From Pteria penguin (Eukaryota > Mollusca > Bivalvia > Pterioida > Pteriidae): a DNA stretch of 64,000 bases. The position numbers and the translations under genes were made by a program. How positions within the stretch are numbered: position 1 is the stretch's first letter; each line of letters opens with the position of its first letter. The notes under the pieces were generated by a model that saw only the letters and a list, made by a program, of their open reading frames with translations, had not been told where the DNA came from and did no database searches. The stretch spans positions 31,915,001 through 31,979,000 of the forward strand of contig CM068587.1 of the NCBI GenBank assembly GCA_035048485.1. Reading direction: 5' to 3'. Shown here one piece after another: positions 59,701-61,946 of this stretch.

Positions 59701-61946
59701 GTGTGTCTGTACCTAGCTTTAGACTCCATGGATATGGATCGGACACACATTATGAATATGAATTAAAGGTAAACTTTGATAGAAAATTATAAAAATAACC
59801 TTGTTTGGTATCTGTGTCTGTATATCTGTCTTTCTGTTTGGAGTCACACTTTTGAAAACTAGATGTATGTTCCTTCAAACACTCAAGTTATGTTTTAGGG
59901 TTATTCAAATTGCTTTTAACAGTAGTACATGTACATCAAGTTACCTGTATTTTTATGTTCTATCTTGCTTCCATGTCAGAAATAACTCAATAAATATTGA
60001 AAAGTCATTTCAGTTCTTAAAAACCAAAAGAAACTTTAAGTTAATAAAAGTTTGGTCACAATATTTTTGGACGAATTTATGTCTTTTGAATTGTATTGTT
60101 TTGTGTTAAGAAGGAAGTTGACCACAGCAATTATGTGAATATTGTCTAATCAGTTGACCATCTTATATCAGTACCACAATACATGAAATTTATATCTTAC
60201 ATGATATAAAGGTCCTCATGGCTGATAAATTACGTTTTTCCCACAAATTTCATTACGAAGTCATTGCTTGGATCATTACATCACTATAGAATGATGCAAC
60301 TTTGAACAGCAAAATATCATACCTGTTATGTTGGGCCTTTAATGAGAGAGGAAATTAAATTTCAAAAGGTCTATTGCACTATTATCAAATATTTTGTCTT
60401 TTTGTGTATTATTTTGCTGTTCTACACGTTAGAGAGGTTTTTCATACAGCTGAGGCAGATCTATGTTTATGGCTTGGGATCGATAGAGTGGAGGCATATT
60501 GTTTTTGTCCTGTCTGTTGTTTACTTTAACCTTTGCTATAACTTTTGAACCATGAGGAAAGATACTTCATATTTGACATGCATACTAAACTAATGAAGCC
60601 CTTTCAAATGACACCAACGGAGGTCGATGACCTTTAGACCTTGACAATGACCTTTACACTAAAAATAACTTTTTGGACATTGATGCCGCCAGGGGCATTA
60701 GTGTTTCACAAACACAGCTTGTTTTTTCTGTATTCTTGAAAAGAAAAATGGAACAAGAAGCTGAATATTTGTAATGAAACAAACAAAAGTCTGATGAGGA
60801 GATGTAATTATGAGACATTAAACTAGGTTGTGTAATATAAACAATAAAATTATGCAGAAAATCATTCAGAAATTCATGAATTAAAATTAATTCTGTATTA
60901 TATACGATTACAGTGGTTTTCATATATCATAAGTCTAAAACCAATAGATACTTCAATATTTCAGCTAACAGTTGGAGAAGACAGCTGGACAATTTTTCGT
61001 CGATACAGTAGGTTCCGACAAATGCATCAAGAGTTAAAGAAAAAATTGCCGGAGGTTTGCAAATTTTTACTGTGACAGTCTTTTTCGTACTATCTAACAA
61101 GGCGTTTGAACATTTTTATAATTTATGTACATCTAAATGAAATGGATTCAAAGTCTTGTATTTAAATATGTGTACAAAGAGATTTTTTAATCCAAATCTG
61201 TCCTTTAACTCAGGTTAAAACTTCATCAAACACACTACTTATTGACACACTCTAATTTCATTTTCTGATTGTATTTAAAAGATATATCCTTAATGTCTTT
61301 ATTATGAATATACTTACAATGAACAAATTAATGTACATATGGGTTATTACTTATACATGCTTTTTACAATGTATTTATCCCCCATACTTTAAAACCTTCA
61401 AGGTAAGGATGTTTATTTTCATGTTTAGGTAACGGCACTTGTTTTTCCACCACGAAAATTATTCAGCAGATCTGAAAAAGTTGTAGTAGAAAGAAGACGT
61501 CAGCTAGAGGTAGGTTTTCCTTAATCCAGTAGTTTTTTTTTTATTGTTCTTACATTCGAACCTTAATAAAGTCTATAGTGAGGTCAGGCTGTCTTTTGTC
61601 CTGTCAGGTTGGATTTAAGCAGAGTGAACAGTTTACAGTATTCTTGTCATTTAGAAGGAAAAATGTGCTATAAGTTTCTAACGTAAATTTCAGCATAGGT
61701 AGTCAACTGGCTGCAAAAAATTTATTTCATGTAACAATGTATATGAACTTTCATGATTTGCATTCACATGTTGTGTTTGTTTTCTTTTAGCTGTATTTGA
61801 AAAACCTTCTTGCCATTTTTCTCCGATGTCGGGAATGTCCGCTTCATCCCTCACAAAACAAATATTTATCAAAGCAAGTTCTATGTGATTTTGAGCCATT
61901 CTTCAAACGAGGCCTTTTCGAAGCAACAAAACATGGGACAACATGA
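8680..61946 (+). CDS. KIF16B: KIF16B-type kinesin-3 motor with FHA and PX domains (whole gene, 34 coding exons)
   Basis: Plus-end-directed microtubule motor of the kinesin-3 family; in vertebrates KIF16B carries early endosomes by binding PI3P through a C-terminal PX domain. The joined exons keep phase at every junction and give 1,339 residues. Seen in order: motor domain 1-361 with P-loop GQTGSGKS (105-112), switch I NDVSSRSH (218-225), switch II DLAGSER (253-259) and the neck motif [11 protein letters not shown] domain about 425-550; coiled coil about 585-1160, rich in Glu, Lys and Gln; Ser-rich linker 1157-1200; PX domain about 1194-1325 with [15 protein letters not shown] and ERRRQLE. The ATG at 8680 has an in-frame TGA 30 bases upstream and a purine at -3. 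A motor plus FHA plus C-terminal PX is the KIF16B arrangement, and no other kinesin-3 subgroup fits. Orthology is inferred from recognised family sequence; no search was run. Confidence 0.95.
9001..10347 (-). pseudogene. LINE RT domain, second part
   Basis: Reads [20 protein letters not shown] through the catalytic FADD to a stop, about 448 codons without interruption. Before the MITE inserted it would have joined directly to IPDDWRS at 10571, the usual LINE RT context. Confidence 0.88.
10348..10570. mobile_element. 223-bp MITE inside the LINE RT
   Basis: Terminal inverted repeats of 44 bp with one mismatch (10348-10391 and 10527-10570), beginning AGGGTCCGGCGCCATAAACT. The interior is AT-rich and non-coding. 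It splits the LINE reading frame between DDWRS and [10 protein letters not shown]. No clear target duplication could be defined. Confidence 0.88.
10571..11685 (-). pseudogene. LINE endonuclease end and RT beginning
   Basis: Two minus-strand frames: 11303-11685 with the endonuclease motifs GGDFNLPDI and SDHDIV, and 10571-11322 with [18 protein letters not shown], then [20 protein letters not shown] (RT entry) and [11 protein letters not shown] one-base slip near 11310-11325 separates them. It is truncated before the endonuclease N-terminus. Confidence 0.82.
11692..12110 (+). repeat. Subterminal array of GGTCAAAACGTACCC motifs
   Basis: About seven copies, some decayed, at irregular spacing, e.g. 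11692, 11733 and 11923. A unit of roughly 105 bp containing CGTACCCAATGTATTTTTA and TCGATACAG appears twice. A palindrome GGGACGTATATACGTCCC lies near 11966. Confidence 0.8.
12111..13734. other. Interior of the GGTCAAAACGTACCC element
   Basis: AT-rich with no convincing ORF. It contains an imperfect inverted-repeat module at about 12640-12870 (CCAAACGTAGATGTAGACAT facing its complement near 12825-12850) and a T/G-rich run at 12970-13030. Confidence 0.45.
12640..12870. mobile_element. Imperfect inverted-repeat (MITE-like) module
   Basis: 12651-12690 (TAAATCCAAACGTAGATGTA) is roughly the reverse complement of 12812-12852 (GTCTACGTTTAGGCTTACGG), with several mismatches. No target duplication found. 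Confidence 0.45.
13735..13853. repeat. Right terminal array, inverted motif copies
   Basis: Six near-identical copies of GGGTACGTTTTGACC (the complement of the left motif) within 119 bp, ending GACCTGCACCC at the element edge. Confidence 0.88.
13856..13953. repeat. 45-bp inverted repeat (hairpin) next to the insertion site
   Basis: Arms 13856-13900 and 13909-13953 are complementary with one mismatch around an 8-bp loop TTGCACAT. The arm begins inside the GGCACAGG flank of the neighbouring element, so that element landed at the tip of this hairpin. Confidence 0.9.
14011..14180. mobile_element. 170-bp MITE with TA target duplication
   Basis: Ends GACCCTTTCACGTTAACTG and CAGTTAACGTGAAAGGGTC are inverted repeats, continuing imperfectly to GAGTGGCAAAA. 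TA flanks both ends (14009-14010 and 14181-14182), as in Tc1/mariner-derived MITEs. Confidence 0.85.
14188..15407. mobile_element. MULE-like non-autonomous element with ~180-bp inverted repeats
   Basis: Left arm from 14188 (CGGTGCTCCTAAATGCCGAA) to about 14370 and right arm about 15218-15407 are nearly identical reverse complements of about 180 bp. The right arm carries an extra copy of the AGAGTTCGG word. Nine-base direct flanks TCTATTCAG (14179-14187 and 15408-15416) are a target duplication. Long inverted repeats with a 9-bp duplication are the Mutator-like hallmark. The interior is AT-rich simple sequence with no transposase. Confidence 0.85.
14606..14720. repeat. Poly(A) and AAT-rich low-complexity run
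   Basis: A runs and AAT/ATAA repeats in the interior of the MULE-like element. Apparent minus-strand ORFs of Tyr, Leu and Phe are artefacts. Confidence 0.9.
15624..16985. mobile_element. Inverted-repeat element, 1.36 kb
   Basis: Left end TACAGTACAGTCGGCGTGGA and the complement of the right end TACAGTACGGTCGCCGTGGA match over about 35 bp with mismatches. GC-rich end regions of about 200 bp (CCCACG words, GCCGCCGGCGGACAG and CTGTCCGTCGGC) contrast with an AT-rich centre. No clear target duplication or transposase. Confidence 0.5.
17738..17807 (+). CDS. KIF16B: KIF16B exon 2: motor domain
   Basis: Residues 16-39. Contains [16 protein letters not shown], matching the KIF16B-type N-terminal motor lobe. 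Acceptor TTTTTAG, donor AAG|GTTGGA, phase 0 at the end. Confidence 0.92.
17878..18275. repeat. Tandem repeat of about 60 bp, 6-7 copies, intron 2
   Basis: The unit contains GTGGCAGAGTGAGATAAATC, then ACTGAACTAAATCATACATG and TAGAGTGAGGATCTCA. One copy is truncated near 18170. Copies differ by about 10 percent by eye. Confidence 0.85.
18891..19013 (+). CDS. KIF16B: KIF16B exon 3: motor domain
   Basis: Residues 40-80, 41 whole codons. The run EFTFDFSFW is the conserved kinesin-3 strand before the P-loop helix. Acceptor CTTCAG after a T-rich tract, donor AAG|GTAGAA. Confidence 0.93.
19324..19765. repeat. 29-bp minisatellite, about 15 copies, abutting exon 4
   Basis: The unit begins ACATTCAAGCTTATGACATA and ends TTTTACCTT, 29 bp. 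The last degenerate copy runs straight into TTTGCAG, the exon 4 acceptor, so the polypyrimidine tract of that splice site is made of repeat. Confidence 0.93.
19766..19882 (+). CDS. KIF16B: KIF16B exon 4: P-loop exon
   Basis: Residues 81-119. Holds [20 protein letters not shown], the nucleotide-binding Walker A motif of kinesins (GQTGSGKS at 105-112). Its acceptor TTTGCAG is the last few bases of a 29-bp tandem repeat that fills much of intron 3. Donor CAT|GTGAGA. Confidence 0.96.
19883..21196. other. Intron 4 with dispersed repeat
   Basis: 20100-20680 and about 20740-20800 have TGTCCGTCTGTCTGTCTG and 'CATATTTCCCTAACTG' phrases typical of molluscan dispersed repeats. No gene. Confidence 0.4.
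21197..21282 (+). CDS. KIF16B: KIF16B exon 5: motor domain
   Basis: Residues 120-148. [17 protein letters not shown] is the kinesin-3 'GLIPR' helix that follows the P-loop. Acceptor AACAG, donor CAG|GTCAGA, ending two bases into a codon. Confidence 0.95.
21283..22660. other. Intron 5
   Basis: 21840-22240 repeats phrases such as CAAGGTCACCAAG, a dispersed-repeat remnant. No gene recognised. Confidence 0.35.
22661..22776 (+). CDS. KIF16B: KIF16B exon 6: motor domain
   Basis: Residues 148-187. [14 protein letters not shown] is the universal kinesin SYxEIYNExVxDLL motif; [14 protein letters not shown] follows, as in kinesin-3. Acceptor TTTATTTTAG, donor CAAG|GTAGGA. Confidence 0.95.
22777..24355. 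other. Introns 6 and 7 (exon 7 at 23432-23501 between)
   Basis: AT-rich intronic sequence; no repeat or gene recognised with confidence. The open frame near 23816-24130 has no recognisable domain. Confidence 0.3.
23432..23501 (+). CDS. KIF16B: KIF16B exon 7: motor domain
   Basis: Residues 187-210, reading [20 protein letters not shown]: the helix region just before switch I, with the kinesin-3 'DLS' start. Acceptor TTTTGCAG, donor TAAG|GTATTC. Confidence 0.93.
24356..24428 (+). CDS. KIF16B: KIF16B exon 8: switch I
   Basis: Residues 210-234. Contains [18 protein letters not shown] with switch I NDVSSRSH (218-225), which contacts the gamma phosphate of ATP. Donor CAG|GTCAGT; a short (CTGT)n tract follows in the intron. 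Confidence 0.95.
24880..25110 (+). mobile_element. SINE remnant (family with GATCCCTC body), intron 8
   Basis: TGTAGCTAAATCGGGCACTT resembles a tRNA-like head, followed by TTGTCTTTGATATGAAAGAG and AAAGATCCCTCGCTGCTTT. The latter two words recur at 42640, 48440 and (as GATCCTTCTCTGCT) 51985. Confidence 0.55.
25266..25434 (+). CDS. KIF16B: KIF16B exon 9: switch II
   Basis: Residues 235-291. [14 protein letters not shown] holds switch II DLAGSER (253-259), followed by [13 protein letters not shown], the relay-helix region. Acceptor GTCACAG; the exon ends one base into the Ala codon finished by exon 10. Confidence 0.96.
25435..26187. other. Intron 9
   Basis: No gene or clear repeat. A phrase near 25900-26060 hints at an old SINE body, too decayed to call. 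Confidence 0.25.
26188..26301 (+). CDS. KIF16B: KIF16B exon 10: microtubule-binding region of motor
   Basis: Residues 291-329. [20 protein letters not shown] is the strongly conserved kinesin L12/alpha-5 segment. The preceding [10 protein letters not shown] is shorter than in vertebrate KIF16B, as far as I recall that loop. Acceptor CTTGTAG, donor CAA|GTGAGT. Confidence 0.95.
26372..26608. mobile_element. MITE-like inverted repeat, about 237 bp, intron 10
   Basis: Arms of about 80 bp: TATTATCTAGCCACAAGTAG to GTAAACTTGCAATTTTGA face CTTGCAGCTAGATATTATCT. Within each arm GTGGCCCTATATGAATGATA then GGGCCA makes a smaller hairpin. Confidence 0.85.
26907..27004 (+). CDS. KIF16B: KIF16B exon 11: end of motor and neck
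   Basis: Residues 329-361. [20 protein letters not shown] then [12 protein letters not shown] is the kinesin-3 motor end and neck-linker region. Acceptor CAAATAG, donor GAG|GTGAGA, phase 0. Confidence 0.95.
27005..28088. other. Intron 11
   Basis: No gene. A short doubled word ACAATATATTGT lies at about 27635-27660. Confidence 0.25.
28089..28163 (+). CDS. KIF16B: KIF16B exon 12: neck coiled coil
   Basis: Residues 362-386. [18 protein letters not shown] is the kinesin-3 neck helix directly after the motor. Acceptor ATTTCAG, donor ATT|GTAAGT, 25 whole codons. Confidence 0.94.
28738..28791 (+). CDS. KIF16B: KIF16B exon 13: neck to FHA linker
   Basis: Residues 387-404, [18 protein letters not shown], 18 whole codons. 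The sequence EKLHESEAR matches the vertebrate EKLQQNEAR segment between neck and FHA domain. Acceptor TTACAG, donor AGG|GTATGT. Confidence 0.88.
28792..30129. other. Intron 13
   Basis: AT-rich; no gene or clear repeat. A small hairpin-like CCCTTCCGAAACTCGAAGGGG lies near 28861. Confidence 0.25.
30130..30189 (+). CDS. KIF16B: KIF16B exon 14: helix before FHA domain
   Basis: Residues 405-424, [20 protein letters not shown], 20 whole codons; the WAGKWKE pattern matches the kinesin-3 helix before the FHA domain. Acceptor ATTAAG, with only a weak pyrimidine tract. Donor CAA|GTGAGT. Confidence 0.88.
30190..31380. other. Intron 14
   Basis: AT-rich; no gene. TGGCCTTTTTC-type words facing each other at 31040-31110 suggest a weak inverted repeat. 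Confidence 0.25.
31381..31500 (+). CDS. KIF16B: KIF16B exon 15: FHA domain, first part
   Basis: Residues 425-464. [20 protein letters not shown] then [15 protein letters not shown] is the classic kinesin-3 entry to the FHA domain. Acceptor TGTTTAG, donor AAG|GTATAT. Confidence 0.95.
31650..31995 (+). mobile_element. SINE remnant, intron 15
   Basis: TGTAGCTCTGTAGTTTAGGT resembles a decayed tRNA head, followed by TGTCCTGTCTTTTGGATAAG and AAACCGAGGTCAATTATCAC, a body similar to that at 42480-42520. Confidence 0.5.
32195..32246 (+). CDS. KIF16B: KIF16B exon 16: FHA domain
   Basis: Residues 465-482. [13 protein letters not shown] carries the FHA 'T.VGR' strand and turn, including the conserved Gly-Arg. 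Donor TTG|GTAAAT, leaving one base of a codon. Confidence 0.92.
32276..34842 (+). mobile_element. 2.57-kb bivalve repeat with GCTCACCTGAG termini, intron 16
   Basis: Starts TAGCTCACCTGAGCCAAAGG and ends CTCAGGTGAGCGATATAGGC then CCACTTGGGCCTCTTGTTT; GCTCACCTGAG is inverted at the two ends. The interior has about five divergent, roughly 480-540-bp tandem blocks, each with a phrase like ACAGGTGGCGCCACCACAGG and GGTACCCTCCTTTGACA. (GTCCGTC)n follows the left end; a poly(G) run is at 33687-33703. No ORF. Families with these ends are common in bivalves, as I recall. Confidence 0.8.
34843..35700. other. Rest of intron 16
   Basis: AT-rich; no gene. The word AATTGAAA(A)AAAAAGATA occurs twice around 35540-35620. 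Confidence 0.25.
35701..35838 (+). CDS. KIF16B: KIF16B exon 17: FHA domain core
   Basis: Residues 482-528. [20 protein letters not shown] then VTLCPL: the FHA 'I.L.G..I...HC.I' core, then CVVNG. Acceptor TTTTATAG, donor CAAG|GTTTGT. The next exon lies 11.7 kb downstream. Confidence 0.94.
35839..37090. other. Start of intron 17
   Basis: AT-rich, no gene recognised. The antisense B-box gene begins to be read (from its 3' end) at 37092. Confidence 0.3.
37092..37447 (-). CDS. Antisense TRIM-like gene, coiled-coil exon (last exon)
   Basis: Minus strand after an acceptor at 37448-37449 (AAATTTCAG): [20 protein letters not shown], then [35 protein letters not shown] and an acidic end before TAG at 37092. 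A helix after a B-box and a short 'P.I.VPYF' stretch resemble bivalve TRIM-type proteins lacking NHL or SPRY domains. The phase does not join directly to the exon at 40866, so a small exon may be missing or the gene may be decayed. Confidence 0.5.
37448..40865. other. Intron of the antisense gene, within KIF16B intron 17
   Basis: AT-rich. 39215-39930 holds a dispersed repeat (listed separately). No exon of the needed length (1 mod 3) could be identified by eye. Confidence 0.3.
39215..39930 (+). repeat. Molluscan dispersed repeat with four ~120-bp tandem blocks
   Basis: Starts TATACACCTGTATTCAGACG and ends GGGTGTATTATGCAAAGTTA then GCCCTTGTTTC. Four blocks share TTGTTGCCCAGGACCCA and CAAGGTCATATCTGC. 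No coding content. Confidence 0.75.
40866..41096 (-). CDS. Antisense TRIM-like gene, B-box exon (first exon)
   Basis: Minus strand ATG at 41096; the zinc-binding run is [20 protein letters not shown] then [16 protein letters not shown]. This gives C-x2-H-x8-C-x2-C-x4-C-x2-C-x4-C-x2-H, a B-box-type zinc finger, found in TRIM ubiquitin-ligase-like proteins. No RING is present upstream in this exon. A second in-frame ATG at residue 17 is an alternative start. Donor CAG|GTTAGA. It lies on the opposite strand within KIF16B intron 17. Function unknown. Confidence 0.6.
41097..41925. other. Region upstream of the antisense gene
   Basis: AT-rich. 41430-41512 on the minus strand carries a SINE head (listed). 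A promoter for the antisense gene may be here but is not recognisable. Confidence 0.3.
41430..41512 (-). mobile_element. tRNA-like SINE head fragment
   Basis: The minus strand reads GGCTTGGCTTGCGGTTCAAG, then ATCCGGGTTCGATTCAC with a B box; the wording matches the head of the SINE at 48581-48750 (GCTTGGCTTGCGGCGCCGAC). Body missing. Confidence 0.6.
41930..42090 (-). repeat. 33-bp tandem repeat, 4-5 copies
   Basis: The unit contains GCATTGCTGATTGTCCTTT, then TACAAATTATG. On the minus strand it reads KKDNQQC..IC in frame; 33 bp keeps phase, but it is a short repeat, not a gene. Confidence 0.85.
42395..42560 (+). mobile_element. tRNA-derived SINE, the likely source of the 54-bp minisatellite
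   Basis: Head GCCGATATATCTCAGTGAGT, then TGCGTGCTTGACTC and a degenerate B box (GGGATGCGAATCAAGCC). The body is GTGTTTTGGATGAAACCGAA then CGAGGTCCCTTGTGGCGGTA. It runs straight into the 54-bp array at about 42560, and the array unit is a later version of its body. Confidence 0.7.
42560..44037. repeat. 54-bp minisatellite, about 27 copies, higher-order structure
   Basis: The unit contains GGTCCCTTGTCACGGTAGAC, then GTGGAGACATAAAAGATCC and CTCACTGCTTCTGT, 54 bp. Two copies are 53 bp (one base lost, near 42750 and 43130). Between 43250 and 44000 the units differ by a few bases (GTAGAGACATA, GTGGAGACATA, GTGGAGATATA) in a repeating three- or four-unit order. Because 54 is 18 codons, the minus strand stays open as an 18-residue repeat (275 codons, 43188-44015); no start context, splice sites or conservation argue that it is made. 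Confidence 0.95.
44038..44855. other. Intron 17 interior
   Basis: No gene. Short open frames on both strands near 44023-44400 have no recognisable domain. Confidence 0.3.
44868..45182 (-). mobile_element. tRNA-derived SINE, second family
   Basis: The left part on + is GCTGTTTTACGCCACTCCAA, then CACTTATATGGTGGCGG, the 3' end wording of a common molluscan SINE read in reverse. The minus-strand head near 45090-45180 has CTGGTTCGATTCCAGACG (B box) after GACCCAGTGGTATTGTACTG. Target duplication not identified. Confidence 0.65.
45183..45644. other. Intron 17 interior
   Basis: AT-rich; nothing recognised. Confidence 0.3.
45645..46202. repeat. 186-bp unit in three near-identical tandem copies
   Basis: Copies begin at 45645, 45831 and 46017, each starting TCATCTTTCCTCCGCTGGTA. 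The third differs by GACTGTGC for GGCTGTAC. Near identity points to recent amplification. Confidence 0.93.
46203..46930. other. Intron 17 interior
   Basis: No gene. 46800-46830 has a short TACACTTGG repeat. Confidence 0.25.
46945..47155. repeat. Low-complexity element with GGAAGACTTTG inverted ends
   Basis: Poly(G) (46950-46968) then CAGGAAGACTTTGC; the far end GGTGAAAGTCTTCCTA is roughly its complement. Between them are poly(A), AAT repeats and three CCGGCTC/CCGGCCC words. Possibly a MITE; uncertain. Confidence 0.45.
47156..47587. other. End of intron 17
   Basis: AT-rich; the acceptor of exon 18 lies at 47586-47587. Nothing else seen. Confidence 0.3.
47588..47673 (+). CDS. KIF16B: KIF16B exon 18: end of FHA domain
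   Basis: Residues 528-556. [20 protein letters not shown] is the conserved last FHA strand of kinesin-3 ('G..I.LG....FRFNHP.EA'). Acceptor ATTAG, donor AAT|GTAAGC. Confidence 0.95.
48079..48164 (+). CDS. KIF16B: KIF16B exon 19: Ser-rich linker
   Basis: Residues 557-585. [20 protein letters not shown] is a Ser-rich linker resembling the vertebrate LLSSFSLSMTDLSKS segment and a likely phosphorylated stretch by analogy. Acceptor GTTTCAG, donor AGG|GTGAGT. Confidence 0.9.
48285..48520 (+). mobile_element. SINE remnant (GATCCCTC body), intron 19
   Basis: GGTGTAACTAAATCACTGAC, then TGCTTGGCTTTTGACTG as a decayed head; the body has AGAGGTCCCAGGACACTGTA and GAAGATCCCTCACTGCTTTG. This body is the same family as the 54-bp array unit at 42560-44037. 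Confidence 0.65.
48581..48750 (+). mobile_element. tRNA-derived SINE, 170 bp, with perfect 9-bp target duplication
   Basis: Head GGTTGGTGTAGTGGTTAAGC (A-box-like) and GGTTCGATTCC (B box), body GATGTTTAAGAGGTTAGTGA, tail ACACCAATCAACCAACC. Flanked by CATTATACA (48572-48580 and 48751-48759). Same family as 7415-7583 and the younger of the two. Confidence 0.92.
49117..49170 (+). CDS. KIF16B: KIF16B exon 20: start of stalk coiled coil
   Basis: Residues 585-603. [19 protein letters not shown] begins the stalk and matches the vertebrate GLEFE...EELEKLESKR pattern. Acceptor TTTTTCAG, donor AAAAAG|GTATGT, phase 2. Confidence 0.9.
49171..50321. other. Intron 20
   Basis: AT-rich. The phrase AAAATTGGAAAGGTTATTGA after TTTTCAG at 49582 looks like an exon, but its downstream phase fails. 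No gene. Confidence 0.3.
50322..50454 (+). CDS. KIF16B: KIF16B exon 21: stalk coiled coil
   Basis: Residues 603-647, beginning [20 protein letters not shown], a charged heptad-rich helix. Phase 2 entry joins exactly to exon 20. Acceptor CTCTGTAG, donor AAAAG|GTGAAA. Confidence 0.88.
50455..51732. other. Introns 21 and 22
   Basis: No gene apart from exon 22. A phrase near 51430-51520 (TTGTCCGATGTTTGTCTGAC, then GATGATGTC) recurs imperfectly at 18655-18720, a dispersed repeat. Confidence 0.3.
51056..51103 (+). CDS. KIF16B: KIF16B exon 22: short stalk exon
   Basis: Residues 648-663, [16 protein letters not shown], 16 whole codons. The acceptor CCTTTCAG is good, but the donor GCT|GTTAGT is weak. 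Because it is phase 0 at both ends it could be skipped without a frameshift. Confidence 0.68.
51733..51822 (+). CDS. KIF16B: KIF16B exon 23: stalk coiled coil
   Basis: Residues 664-693. [20 protein letters not shown] continues the coiled coil for 30 codons. Acceptor TTACCAG, donor GGG|GTAAGA; phase 0 at both ends. Confidence 0.85.
51850..52092 (+). mobile_element. SINE remnant, intron 23
   Basis: TTCAGTTGATAGCGTTCTTG, then ACCCATAACTGAGAGATTCT gives a decayed tRNA head; body TTGTCTTTTGAATGAGACAT and CAGATCCTTCTCTGCT. Same family as 42395-42560. Confidence 0.6.
52418..52579 (+). CDS. KIF16B: KIF16B exon 24: stalk coiled coil
   Basis: Residues 694-747, 54 codons, starting [20 protein letters not shown]. 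The acceptor GTTGTAG is good. The donor AAA|GTATTA is chosen because it keeps phase with exon 25 and precedes an in-frame TGA some 30 bases on; GAAT|GTAATC upstream is a possible alternative. Confidence 0.75.
52970..53778 (+). CDS. KIF16B: KIF16B exon 25: large stalk exon
   Basis: Residues 748-1017, by far the largest exon. It is Glu- and Lys-rich with near-continuous heptads, for example [20 protein letters not shown] and [20 protein letters not shown]. Acceptor ATTTTTCAG. The end is set at AAAG|GCAAGT, a GC donor, because only phase 2 joins exon 26. A GT donor four bases on (CAA|GTAAAG) would be phase 0 and would break the frame in exon 26. Without splicing the frame stops at 53812. Confidence 0.85.
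53779..54935. other. Intron 25 (GC-AG)
   Basis: 54454-54590 resembles the retroelement 3' repeat at 4690-4770 (CTAGCCAAACAGGAGACACT, CACCTCTGGTTTCCAGGGGC against GCAAGCAGGAGATGCTCACT, CCGGGCACCAGATCTCACT). The open frame around it (54364-54744) is therefore repeat-derived. Confidence 0.5.
54936..55020 (+). CDS. KIF16B: KIF16B exon 26: stalk
   Basis: Residues 1017-1045, [17 protein letters not shown] and onward after a shared Arg codon. Only frame 2 is open (frame 0 meets TGA), which constrains the upstream donor. Acceptor AATGTAG, donor CAG|GTAAAA. Confidence 0.82.
55254..55399 (+). CDS. KIF16B: KIF16B exon 27: stalk coiled coil
   Basis: Residues 1046-1094. [20 protein letters not shown] is strongly helical with heptads. 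Acceptor ACATGTAG, donor GCAAG|GTAATG. Confidence 0.87.
55400..57335. other. Intron 27
   Basis: Apart from the LINE tail, AT-rich with no gene or clear repeat. Confidence 0.3.
55610..55690 (-). mobile_element. 3' tail fragment of the CR1/Jockey-like LINE
   Basis: The minus strand reads ATGAAGTATAACGCTCAACT, then TTTGAGTACACTTCATATTA and a GAAGAAGGAAAAG tail. This is the same as the 3' end of the LINE at 8885-8945. A very short 5'-truncated copy in intron 27. Confidence 0.75.
57336..57524 (+). CDS. KIF16B: KIF16B exon 28: stalk coiled coil
   Basis: Residues 1094-1157, containing [20 protein letters not shown]. It is very highly charged and probably a continuous single helix. Acceptor AATCAG, donor GGA|GTAAGT. 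Confidence 0.88.
58005..58053 (+). CDS. KIF16B: KIF16B exon 29: linker before PX domain
   Basis: Residues 1157-1173, [17 protein letters not shown]: the end of the coiled coil and the start of a flexible linker. Acceptor AATTTCAG, donor ACT|GTAAGT. Confidence 0.8.
58359..58406 (+). CDS. KIF16B: KIF16B exon 30: linker before PX domain
   Basis: Residues 1174-1189, [16 protein letters not shown], 16 codons, acidic and polar. Acceptor TATTTCAG, donor TCT|GTAAGT; phase 0 at both ends, so it is skippable in principle. Confidence 0.8.
58407..59642. other. Intron 30 with dispersed repeat
   Basis: 58785-59110 (GCTCGCCGGGACAGATGCTC, then (TTG)n, 'TGTGACCTTGACCTTGAAG') is a molluscan dispersed repeat. 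No gene. Confidence 0.45.
59643..59768 (+). CDS. KIF16B: KIF16B exon 31: start of PX domain
   Basis: Residues 1190-1231. The first half is Ser-rich; then [20 protein letters not shown] matches the first PX strands of KIF16B ('I.ISIP.Y.L.G.G.D.H.EFE'). Acceptor TTATTCAG, donor AAG|GTAAAC. Confidence 0.92.
59769..60964. other. Intron 31 with dispersed repeat
   Basis: 60440-60725 ends CCGCCAGGGGCATTAGTGTT, then TCACAAACACAGCTTG, a phrase I know from many bivalve genomic repeats; it includes GACCTTTAGACCTTGACAAT. No gene. Confidence 0.5.
60965..61054 (+). CDS. KIF16B: KIF16B exon 32: PX domain, phosphoinositide pocket
   Basis: Residues 1232-1261. [20 protein letters not shown] carries the PX signature RRYSRF, whose Arg and Tyr contact the 3-phosphate and inositol ring in PI3P-binding PX domains. 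Acceptor TTTCAG, donor GAG|GTTTGC. Confidence 0.95.
61429..61509 (+). CDS. KIF16B: KIF16B exon 33: PX domain, membrane loop
   Basis: Residues 1262-1288. [20 protein letters not shown] gives the PX proline loop (FPPRKLF) and the basic helix 'ERR..QLE' with the second phosphate-contacting Arg. Acceptor GTTTAG, donor GAG|GTAGGT. Confidence 0.95.
61791..61946 (+). CDS. KIF16B: KIF16B exon 34: end of PX domain and stop
   Basis: Residues 1289-1339 then [23 protein letters not shown], and then [12 protein letters not shown] near the end, match the terminal PX helices of KIF16B. Acceptor TTCTTTTAG. Confidence 0.95.
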   Translation: MYLKNLLAIFLRCRECPLHPSQNKYLSKQVLCDFEPFFKRGLFEATKHGTT